Below, in pieces: positions 24,001 through 34,506 of a DNA stretch of 64,000 nucleotides. Below the pieces are notes generated by a model, which worked only from the letters and a program-made list of their open reading frames with translations, did no database searches and was not told the origin of the DNA. The position numbers and the translations under genes are program-made. Source of the DNA: Pisaster brevispinus (Eukaryota > Echinodermata > Asteroidea > Forcipulatida > Asteriidae); the NCBI GenBank assembly GCA_023634235.1, contig JAMKCF010000001.1, forward strand, positions 3,898,106 through 3,962,105, in the 5' to 3' direction. How positions within the stretch are numbered: the first letter of the stretch is position 1; each line of letters begins with the position of its first letter.

Positions 24001-25865
24001 TCCCTCCATGTTGACCTTTGTTTTTTATCTTTAGGAGGGGGGGGGGGTGAATAGAAAGACAAATCTCATCAAACCATCATCCAATCCTATATAAAGAACA
24101 CTGTAAAAGTTTCTTTTTTCAGTTACAAGGCATACAGTAATCTGGAGGCAAGCGTAATTTGTGAGAAAATCAAACTGATGTGCTAACCAGTTTCGTCAAA
24201 GCAAAAACTTGTGTCAGCTCTTTCCAAAATGATATAAGAAGTATCACCTGTGATTCAGCAGAATAAATATCACCTGTGTTGATAATGATATAGAGTTCAA
24301 ATTTAACTGTTAAAGTACCAGAGAGCAAATTAATGTCCTTATTTATTCATTTGTTGGCCACTAAACAACAACCAAAAATTTGCTAAAACAAGCTTGAACA
24401 TCCGCCACTATAGCCTACTATTGACAGAAGTAATCGTGGTTTCTGACTTGAAGTTAGAGATTATCGATATTGAGCGATACACAGTTTTTAATACATTAAC
24501 ATTTACTGCAGCTTTATGGGACAAGATCACTGTTCACTTCTTCAATTTTGAATAAAAACAAATCTATCTATAAGCACCGTCTTTGTATTCTTTGCTTAAT
24601 ATTTTAATTTGAAAAATAAGGTTATTAGCTAATTGTATGTAGCTGAGTAAAAATAGAGCTGCAACTTGCAAGTTTTAGGTCTAAGTATTGCTGTAAGCCT
24701 GCTTAAAGTTAAACACTCTCTTTCACAATAAATCAGGGAATAAGCAAGTTGTTCTTAACATTGTTGTCTGGCTTATTTCTACTTATTTGCTTTAATAAAA
24801 ATATGATACTCCCCATACATGTGGCGTGCATGGAAAAAACGAAAAAACCTACCTCTTATATTTTGTTATTATATACAACCAACCCTCAAAGAAAAGAGAA
24901 CAAGCTTGTCTTTACGACCAACTATTTCTCACTTACTGACTAAACCGCTTTGATTTGCCCACAACCGCTAGGCCTACTACTACCTTTTTTACAGTAAATT
25001 TACAATATACAAAACTAAGAAAACGTACTTTTTGGACTCAACTTTAACAAATAGACAAAACAAAACACCTACAAAAAACATGATCTTATAGTCGAACATT
25101 TTCATGTAAAGTACAAACTATTTTCAATATAGCTTTTTATTATCTAGGCTAAGCCCTACCTCTAATTTCATAGAATATCTTTCGAGATAATAAAACTGTG
25201 TAATAAAGTAACTTTTTTCCGAACGCTTGACTTATTTTTATGTAATTATTATATTAATGATTGTATGTGGTTTCGTAAAACTATATTGATATTATTACAC
25301 GCTATATGCCTGCCGGAGTAATTAGATTTAAACCACATATTTGTCTTTATCAACCCCAAACCAAAACCAATATTCCTTTCCCCAAAAGCAACACCAACCC
25401 GTGCAAAATTATTCAGCCGCACCGCCCCTTTCCCACCCACCCCCGCCCCCGCTGGGCAGAGATACCCGTATTTGCTCAAATACAGCTCATGTGCTTTCTA
25501 GTTTCTTTTTTAGTTTTCTTATTATTATTATTTATATTTTCGTTCAACGTATTCCTCTTGAGTTTAATTGTTATTTTCATTTGTTTTTGCTTTGATTTTG
25601 CTGTTACTTGTTTCGTCTTGTATTTGCCACTGGGCTTTCAATAAAAGCCTCCTTTTGGCTGCGGGAAAAGCCCCATATTGTTTTACTCCGTAACCATTAC
25701 AATATATTATTTTCATTCTACTACTATTTTTTTGTTTTCATTAATTGTTTTTCTCAATCAGTTCTTGATTGTTTTGATTTAAATCATTGTTCTAAACTTT
25801 TTTTATTATTCTCCTTGTTTTACCAATGTAGAAATAAGTGTTGAATTTAGTTCAACAATTATGAT
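24001..25865. other. Spacer, no gene recognised
   Basis: AT-rich, with homopolymer runs (a G run near 24037) and pyrimidine-rich stretches near 25430-25840. Short ORFs lack domains or splice context. Confidence 0.45.
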
Positions 25866-28800
25866 TGTTGTTGGGAGTTTAATCCAAAATTTAGGCACAG
25901 CTGCAGCGAATGACATATCCCGTTTTAGTGGATGCTTTTCACTGGTTTCAGTATTTTGCACCGGATCTCTGTTCAGTAAGTAGGTCTGACATGTATGTAG
26001 GTTTTTTTTAAGTCAGCAGCAATATCTTGAACACAATTCTTCTGCATAAATGTGTTTATTTTATATCAATACGACTCAAGTTTGTATTTAATTTAGGTCA
26101 ATATTCTGCGGTCTAGAAGTCGAATAAGATCACCTACGAATAAAGTACATGTATACGTTTGTTTATGCTTATGCACCTACTTGTAAAAAAAATACTATTT
26201 AATAAAGCTCATTATGTTATAAGACCAATATCCATGTCATTCAGTAATTACTACAAAACGACGTAAACACACACTAATTTTTCCCCTCATTCCTCGCGGC
26301 TCTGACGTCACAAAAATGCTTTGATTTCATTGTATTCGCATTATGATCTGGTAGCCCAGCGTCTCACGTGGTACTGAGTCGTAGTTAAACCTTGCATGAT
26401 ACCATCGGACGGATACTCATTTACTGTTCGTTTGTAAACAAATAATCAGTACCCCGTCATACTATTGTTAAATATATATATTTTTTACGATCTTTAATAT
26501 TCCAAGTCTTCTTTTACACCGATCCCAATTGCATGGCAATTGTCTTATCACCGTTGTTTGTGTTCTTTAATGTTGTTTTCCCCCATGCTTAATAAAAAAA
26601 AATAATAAAATAAAATCAAGGACAAACTCTCCCGGATTTCCAATGGGAAATGTACAGCAGTTATTTGACCTTAGGTTATTAGCAACTACTGGGTAAAGCG
26701 GGCCTTGTGATTTGTAGATTGCTTCTTCTAAAGGCTTGTACAGTTGCTCTGAGCAGAGCCGTGAACTGCACAAACTGGGATGTTATAATTGACACCATGG
26801 GTGTTGTCATATATAGATAACCAAAAGAACAAAAATTTCCCCCTTAGGGTTTTGAAACAACACTTATTTCTGTCAACAAAAGTTACCTTGGTATTATTTT
26901 TACAACCCGTGATATTAAATATTGATTCTCTCGTCGTTGACAACACGCACGGTGTCATGTATAACCACAAAATTTTGCAAAGTTGTTTGTTTGCATAAAT
27001 TGAGTAGGATTGTTTGGAGAAAAAAAGTTAGACCTTTGAGATATGTGGTATTACACGCTAATATAAAACAAGCAGTTGTAAACTCCCTCCCTTCCCCGCT
27101 CTCTTTTCGAATAGTCTGGTAGACGAGCGTCTCAATAGCCTGCGATGTAACTGATTACAAAGTCACACCAGTAACTGTTACTGAGTGACTAACTTAGCTT
27201 ATGTAGCGTCTTGGTCTCCACTGGTCTGCTCGCCATGCTCTTCAATGTTTACCAGAAGTGAAGGGTGTTCATCGTCCAAATAAACATGTTGCCCCCTCCC
27301 GTAGCGTCTTCGGCACCATCTGTACATCTGCGCCACGGAATTTCTCATGCAAGCAAAGCATCCGTGTCTGAAAAGAGCTTTGATGCCAGTCCAGATAACA
27401 CTCACTAAAATACAATAACAACTTACGCATGAATCGATAGCTGAATTACGAAACAAACCTACAACACATATTGGTTAAAATTGTGCCATGCATTTTAAGT
27501 AGTGCCAGTGTGGCAGGAGATCGTGTTCTTTAAATTGTGTGTTATCTTTGCCGATATAGTTCCCCATGTATTTTATTTACATGTCTCACATGAGCTAAAT
27601 CGCCTCGTGGATATTTTTTCCGTTAATTTTATATAGCCCTAGAACTGTAAAAAAAAAGAGAATGGTTAATGTTTCATTGTTTTTACTGTATGTAAGTAAT
27701 TGAATTACCTTTTTGGGACATAATACAGAGTAACTGAAATGAATTGAATTAATTTCATTTTTGTAGTATATCAAGGGGTGTAGGTCCTTATCATTGTTAT
27801 CATCGTTATTTTTCAGCTTATTGTATTGGTCATAAGTCATGAGTTCAGTAAATCATATCTCGGCATGTGTTTCGCTTCATATTTTGTATTGTGTTTTTTT
27901 AGCCCTTGGGCGTGTAATTAAGTTAGGGGGTTGCTTTTTGTGGTCTGTCTTTATCACACCTCCGACACCTAACGAGAGTCTAAGTTATCGCCAGTGTTAT
28001 TCTCTTTTCAAATAGGATTGATTTGGTCTTGTAGTAACTTATGCGCAAATACTTTTTAGATGCTTTCTAGTAATTTGAATGGTCTATCTAGTTGTACTAG
28101 TTGAATTGTTTAGCATGTTGTTACTTGACGAACGTGTGTGTACTTGTACATTAATTTAGGTTAACCTTTTATAATATAGCTTTTCCGGTCTAAACATTGT
28201 ATTAATTTACTTGTATTGCAGCACCCGTATACCGCAGTACCCCCGTAAACCCATATGTACTCCAGAAACAAACCCAGGAAGTGTATTCCCTTTCAATACG
28301 TGTAGTTGATAGACGCAACTCCCGCACATGACTTGTAAGTGTAATCTATTACAAATAATTATCACATTTATTGATAATTTGCTCTGAAGAAGTTCGCTGA
28401 GATTTTGAGGCTTATGGTGCAGGACACCAACCGCAAATGTTTTATTTTTTTTGCTTAATGAAGATTTGGTGGGTTTGTGCATTTCTTGTTGATATATTTT
28501 ATTCGGAGTTTCAATGTTCTTTGTGATGGACTATTTCTTAATTTATAATTTAAATTTTTTCAAATACTTATTTCAGTTTTACCTATTCTGTTGTATTATA
28601 TAAATTGAGTTGTAAAACAAACAAAAAAGCACTGAGGGAAGGTTCCTCTGCATCTCCTATTCATTCGACTCATAGTGCCATATTTTGAATACATTTCCTT
28701 CGTGCCATATAATTTTTCCGTAGTAGACACACACCGTTGTTATAGGGGTCTCTGTCATCCGGTGTGTGTCACACATGCAGTGAATTACCATGACTAAAAG

Positions 28801-29233
28801 TAAAATGCTCAAAATAGGGCGCATTATCAGACAAAATGTTAGCTGAATTCTCTGAGGGGGAAACGATCCCTTGTGACACCAATGTAGAAGGAAATTATGT
28901 CCCTCGTACGACAAATTGTGTAGACGTTTTGTTTGATAGCGCCCTCTATTGAATCAACTTCCCCTAGCTAATGTTCATTTACCTGTTGGGGACACAAATG
29001 GGGAGGAGGCAAAATATCTTATGACACCTGCATGAGATAAATAACCAAGGTGGGTATTCCTTCGTGTGGGCATAACATTAGACTGCGTTAGATTCAAACA
29101 CTGTTCAATCATTTTCGTTTTAAAGTTCTTGATTTGTGTTTTTTTTTTTTTTTGGCTGCAATTGTCATTTGTTATTTAATTAATCAATTAATTCATTAAT
29201 TTATTCATTTGTTTATATTTTTTCGGGGGGAGT
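25866..29233. repeat. Second tandem duplication, distal copy (terminal exon B)
   Basis: Direct repeat of 30418-33806 in the same order, carrying one copy of the terminal exon. Both copies begin around GCAGCTGC.GCGAATGAC.TATCCCGTTT and end at TTTTCGGGGGGAGTAA. It retains about 250 bp (roughly 28735-29018) that is deleted from the other copy. The stretch from the exon through about 27690 is almost identical to 32140-32580, whereas flanks differ more. Confidence 0.9.
27199..27404 (-). CDS. Alternative terminal exon B of the LRR membrane protein (short tail)
   Basis: The acceptor (TTGTATTTTAG) precedes 27404, and the frame joins the large membrane exon at 34507 exactly: the single leftover T plus TG makes Leu. 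The product is a cytoplasmic tail of 68 codons. It starts SVIWTGIKALFRHGCFAC, then a basic stretch (YRWCRRRYGRG), then an acidic end (LDDEHPS...NIEEHGEQTSGDQDAT) and TAA. Compared with the exon at 32072-32298 it has a TAA in place of a TCA codon, removing seven C-terminal residues, plus a few substitutions. To be used it must be spliced over terminal exon A, or joined after skipping A's polyadenylation. It could also be a non-functional relic, but the open frame and near identity argue against long decay. Confidence 0.68.
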
Positions 29234-30000
29234 AAAAAAAAAAAAACACCACGACCATCTAATGAGATGAAATTTTCACAGGTTCGTTTTATTGTATAAA
29301 TCTATATTGCTACAGGATTAAAGCAATCAAACAGCTGCTAAAACCAAAGGTATTCTTTGCTTTAAAACTTTATGGCTCAAAATGTTTAACTTTTAAAAAT
29401 ACTATTATTAGTTACACAAACGCAAAACTGTTTTTCAGTATTCGAGAACTTCCTAGAAAAGCGAAAAATTTTTGATTTTTGTTTACTTATCCGCTCTCGG
29501 TTTCCAGTGAAGAAAAGTAAGTACCTATGTGTGACGAGAATACATCATAGACAAATAAGTTAAGTTATTCATAAAATGACACGGGTTTTAAATGGGACTG
29601 AGTCTGAATTTAAAACAAGGTGACAAACTAAAATCACTCTTCGAGGATTGAGGGAGTTTGAAAACTGTCCTTCATATATCAGAATGTGGATAAAGCTTGA
29701 AGGGAGATTTGTGTCTTCTCGGAGTTGGGGAAGTTACAATTCAATTTTACCTTTGGATTACGCTACATTAGTAACCGCAAAAATTACAGAAGAGTTGAAA
29801 TAGTTCTTAAAACGCCATCACTATTGTTACACACCGTAGTGGAGGTTGACACCAAAAATCACAGAGTTAAAAATCTACAATAAACACACACACGACAATA
29901 TTTAATTAGCAATTAAAAAAAGAGCAGCAGATACCATTAAAAAGTTAATAAAAGCATAGTATTATGTTCAAGAAGACACCGTAGCAAAGTGACTAAGTGG
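28930..30000. other. End of distal duplication copy and unique spacer
   Basis: Contains the duplication end (about 29233) and roughly 770 bp of unique AT-rich sequence up to the SINE at 30001. No gene, tRNA or repeat family recognised in 29240-30000. Confidence 0.45.
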
Positions 30001-30417
30001 CGTGTCATGGCCTAGTGGTTAAGAGCACTGGATTCAAACTCTGGTGTTTCTGATCAGCAGAGTGAAGGTTCGAGTCCCAGTTGTGACACCTCTGGCCTTA
30101 AGCAAGACACTTAACCATGATGCTTCGTCCTTCGGATGGGACGTAAAGCCATTGGTCCCGTGTGTTGTGTAACGCACGTAAAAGAACCCAGTGCACTTAT
30201 CGAAAAGAGAAGGGGTTCGCCCCGGTGTTCCTGGTTTGATTGGCTGCATATTGCGACACAGCACCTTGTAAACCGTTACAAGGTGCTATGTTAAATGATT
30301 AGGTTTCATAATTCAAACGAAGTCCCACATACCTTTCAGGAAAATACTGTATATTAAAGCGCCTTGAGCGTCACTGAGTGACGGATATGCGCGCTATATA
30401 AGAAGCCACTATTATTG
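30001..30417 (+). mobile_element. tRNA-derived SINE, full-length
   Basis: The best copy of the family in the window. The A box is TGGCCTAGTGGTTAAGAGC (about 30008) and the B box GGTTCGAGTCCC (about 30068). The central block is CTTCGGATGGGACGTAAAGCC (about 30131), then CACGTAAAAGAACCCAGTGC. The 3' end GCGCGCTATATAAGAAGCC plus ATTATTGTTG resembles LINE 3' tails and suggests a partner LINE supplies the retrotransposition machinery. It lies exactly between the two copies of the terminal-exon duplication. Confidence 0.85.
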
Positions 30418-30649
30418 TTGTTTCTGAGTTTATTCTAAAGTTTAGATGCAGCTGCTGCGAATGACTTATCCCGTTTGAGTGGATGTTTTTCACTGGTTTT
30501 AGGAAGTATTTTGCACTGGATCTCTGTTCAGTAAGTAGGTCTGTGATGTGTTTAGGTGTTTTTCAGGCCAGCAGCAATATCTTGGTTACAATTTTCCTGC
30601 ATTTTCCATTTATATCAGTACGACTCGAGTGTGTATTTAATTTAGGTAA

Positions 30650-31430
30650 ATAATCTACTAACTAGAAGTCATACAAAATCACCTACAATTACGTTTGTTT
30701 ACGCATATGCACCTACTTTTAAAACATTAACTATTAAAGCTAATTGTGTTATGAGACTACTATCCATGTTATTTAGTATTTAATACAAAGCAATGTAACC
30801 TTCAATTTCCCCCTCCCTTCCCCCCCCCCTTTCCCCCTCTTTTCCTACAGCTGTGACGTCACAAAAATGCATTGATTTCAATGTATTCGCATTATGATCT
30901 GGTAGCCCAGCGTCTCACGTGTTATGAGGTCATAGTTAAACCATATTTATAGTTAAACCTTGCATGATACCATCGGACACTCATTAACTGTCGGCTTGTA
31001 AACAAAAAAATTAGTACCCTGTCATATTATTGTTGTTATTATTGTTTTTTTTTAACAATATTAATATTCTACTAACTAGAAGTCATACAAAATCACCTAC
31101 AATTACGTGTGTTTACGCATATGCACCTACTTGTAAAACATTAACTATTAAAGCTAATTGTGTTATGAGACTACTATCCATGTTATTTAGTAATTAATAC
31201 ATGTAACATACAATTTTCTCCCTCCCTTTCCTCCCCCTTTCTCCCATCTTTCCCCGCAGCTGTGACGTCACAAAATGCTTTGATTTCAAGGTATTCGCAT
31301 TATGATCTGGTAGCCCAGCGTCTCACGTGTTATTAAGTCATAGTTAAACCTTGCATGATACCATCGGACACTCATTAACTGTCCATTTGTAAACAAATTA
31401 TCAGTGCCCCGTCATACTAATGTTATTCCA
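30650..31430. repeat. Internal 415-bp tandem repeat, two units
   Basis: Units begin at about 30658 and 31072 with CTAACTAGAAGTCATACAA. Each contains the CRE palindrome GTGACGTCACAAAA (about 30854 and 31261) followed by CATTATGATCTGGTAGCCCAGCG and TCTCACGTG. The corresponding region of the distal copy (about 26100-26470) has a single unit. Confidence 0.82.
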
Positions 31431-32071
31431 ATTATGTTTTTACTATCTTTATTCCAAGGCCCCTTTTACATCTATCCTAATAGCATGGCAATTTTCATAT
31501 TACCGTTGTGTGTATTTTTTGTTCTGGTTTTTCCCCCATAGGCCCCCTATTTAATGAACAAAAACCCATAAATGACAAGCTGTCCCAGTATTCCAATGGG
31601 AAATGTACAGCAGTTATCTGACCTTAGGTTATTAACCACTACTGGGTAAAGTGGGTTACATTCCTTCTTCTGAAGACTTGTACAGCTGCTATGAGCAAAA
31701 ACATGGGATTAACATTTACATCATAGGTGTTGTCACATATAGTTTTTAAATAACACTAATTCCGGCCAACAAAAATTACGTTGGGAATTTTTTACCCTCT
31801 GTGATGTCAATCTTGATTATCTTGTCGGTGACATCACGAACCGTGTAATTTTTAACCACAAACTTTTGCTGCGTGATTATTTATTTGCATAAATTGAGTA
31901 GGATTGTTTTGGAAAATCAAGTTATACTTTTGAGATCCGTGGTGATACGAGCTAATATAAAACAAGCAGTTGTAGACTCCCTCCCTCTCCCGCTCTCTTT
32001 TCGAATAGGCTGGTAGACAAGCGTCTCAATAGCCTGCGATGTAACTTATTACAAAGTCACACCAGTAACTA

Positions 32072-32298
32072 TTACTGAGCGACTGACTTAGCTGATGTAT
32101 CGTCTTGGTCTCCATTGGTCTGCTCACTATGCTCTTCAATGTTTACCACAAGTGAAGGGTGTTCATCGTCCAAATAAACATGTTGCCCCCTCCCGTAGCG
32201 TCTTCGGCACCATCTGTACATCTGCGCCACGGAATTTCTCATGCAAGCAAAGCATCCGTGTCTGAAAAGAGCCTTGATGCCAGTCCAGATAACACTCA
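32072..32298 (-). CDS. Terminal exon A of the LRR membrane protein (long tail)
   Basis: The acceptor TTGTATTTTAG ends just above 32298. The first two bases TG complete the Leu codon begun by the T left at the end of the membrane exon (donor at 34506/34507). It encodes a 76-residue cytoplasmic tail (counting that Leu). A membrane-proximal SVIWTGIKALFRHG is followed by cysteines (CFACMR), a basic patch (YRWCRRRYGRG) and an acidic region (LDDEHPS..VNIEEHSEQ). It ends SAKSVAQ and TAA. Membrane segment 8 sits just before the junction, so the positive patch fits a cytosolic face. A possible AATAAA on the minus strand lies near 31448, about 0.6 kb downstream. A near-copy exists at 27199-27404. Confidence 0.75.
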
Positions 32299-33849
32299 CT
32301 AAAATACAATAACAACTTACGCATGAATCGATAGCTGAATTACGAAACAAACCTACAACACATATTGGTTAAAATTGTGCCATGCATTTTAAGTAGTGCC
32401 AGTGTGGCAGGAGATCGTGTTCTTTAAATTGTGTGTTATCTTTGCCGATATAGTTCCCCATGTATTTTATTTACATGTCTCACATGAGCTAAATCGCCTC
32501 GTGGATATTTTTTCCGTTAATTTTATATAGCCCTAGAACTGTAAAAAAAAAGAGAATGGTTAATGTTTCATTGTTTTTACTGTATGCAAATAATTGAATT
32601 CCCTTTTTGGGACATAATACAGAGTAACTGAAATGAATTGAATTAATCGCATTTTTGTAGTGTATCCCGGAGTGTGGGTCCTTATCATTTTTATCATCGT
32701 TATTTTTTTCAGCTTATTTAATTGGGTCATAAGTCATGAGTTCAGTAAATCATATCTCGGCATGCGTTTTGCTTCATTTTTTTTTCTTCTAGCCCTTGGG
32801 CGTGTAATTCAGTAAGGGCGTTGCGTTTTAGGGTCTGTATCACACCTCCGACACCTAAGGAGATTCTCAGTTATCGCCATTGTTATTCTCTTTTCAAATA
32901 GGATTGATTTGGTCTTGTAGTAACTTATGCGCAAATGCGCTAGATGATTTCTAGTAATTTGAATGGTCTATCTAGTTGTATTAGTTACATTTTTTTGCAT
33001 ATAGTTAATTGACGAACGTGTGTGTTTTTGTACTTGTGCTTTCCGGTCTAAACATTCTATTTATTAACTTGTACTGCAGAACCCGTATACCGCAGTACCC
33101 CCGTAAACCCATATGTACTCCAGCAACAAACCCAGGAAGTGTATTCCCTTTCAATACGTGTATTTGAGAGACGCAACTCCCGCACATAATTTGTAAGTGT
33201 AATCTATTAATAATATTTATCGCATTTATTGAAAATTTGCTCTCAAGAAGTTCGCTGAGATTTTGAGGCTTATGGTGCAGGACACCAACTGCAAATGTTT
33301 TTATTTCGCTTAATGAAGATTTGGTGGGTTTGTGCGTTTCTTGTTGATATATTTTATTCGGAGTTTCAATGTGCTTTGAAATGGACTTTTTCTTAAATTT
33401 CTAATTTCAATTATTTTAAATACTTTATTCAGTTTTACCTATTCTGTTGTATTATATAAATTGAGTTGTAAAAAAGAAAAAAAGCACTGAGGGAAGGTTC
33501 CTCTGCATCTCCTATTCATTCGACTCATAGTGCCATATTGTTAATACATTTCCTTCGTGCCATATAATTTTTTCGTAGTAGACACACACAATATCTTATG
33601 ACACCTGCATGAGGTAAATAACCAAGGTGGGTATTCCTTCGTGTGGGCATAACATTAGACTGCGTTAGATTCAAACACTGTTCAATCATTTTCGTTTTAA
33701 AGTTCTTGATTTGTGTTGTTGTTTTTTTTTGCTGCAATTGTCATTTGTTATTAAATTAATCAATTAATTCATTAATTTATTCATTTACTTATATTTTTCG
33801 GGGGAGTAATAACAATAATGTATATAATTAACTTAAACAGTTAAAATGA

Positions 33850-34106
33850 CCTGGACCCAATTTCATGGATCTCGTTACTGTGAGCAAAGAATCGGCGATT
33901 ATGAAGCAGGGAATTATGCGCTTACGTCAAGACTATTTTTCACGGGTTAGCAGGAAATGTATGCATGTACGCGTACGTACTCCACGTTATTAGGCATTCT
34001 CCGCATACACAGCTAGTGCAAAAATTCGGTGCTTGCCCTGTAACCGCAGAATGGTGATCGCAAGCTCAGAATTCGGCGGTAAGCAGAGCCATGCAATTGG
34101 GCCCTG
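33850..34106. mobile_element. Palindromic MITE-like element
   Basis: The left end reads TGGACCCAATTTCATGGATC and the right end, read as its complement, GGGCCCAATTGCATGGCTC, followed on each side by a further TTAC match. These are imperfect inverted repeats of about 25-30 bp around a 257-bp interior with no coding capacity. It lies in the intron between the membrane exon and terminal exon A. The exact target duplication could not be defined by eye. Confidence 0.55.
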
Positions 34107-34506
34107 CATGGATGGTGTGTGACCACTACATGATTGATACTGGTTCAGCCGCATAACCCTGGTTTCTGATATGTCTGACCGTGTGAGGGCGCGTGTGTAC
34201 GAAATTAATGTGGCGCTAAAAACGTAAATCAAACCTTTGTTATCGTTTATTTTTTCATAATGTAAGTGGCATTATTTGATTCGCCATAGATGCAAGAAAA
34301 CAAAACATAGGCAGTCAAAATAACCACAAAAAAAACAACTAAAAACTGTAGATGCGATGAATAAATTAGCCATTATTGAAAGCGCCGACGTGCGGCCAAA
34401 AATACAGTCAATTATGAAGAGGTCTTGTCATTGCAGAACGCTGAAGTAATTGCGGGCAGGTTACCATAGAAAATCAAATCGTAGTTAAACCTGAGTGGTT
34501 ACTTAC

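Larger units (their letters stand above)
30418..33806. repeat. Second tandem duplication, proximal copy (terminal exon A)
   Basis: Direct repeat of 25866-29233. It differs by an internal roughly 415-bp tandem duplication (30650-31430) and by a deletion of about 250 bp after 33590, where the flanks GTAGACACACAC and AATATCTTATGACACC are joined directly. Confidence 0.9.

Noticed and set aside
28207..28482. Minus-strand frame with HVLKGNTLPGF...GLRGYCGIRVLQYK, also open at 33005-33187
   Set aside because: Considered as a cassette exon between the membrane exon and the tail, but the acceptor is poor (TTACACTTACAAG), no clear donor follows, and the few differences between copies are amino-acid changing.
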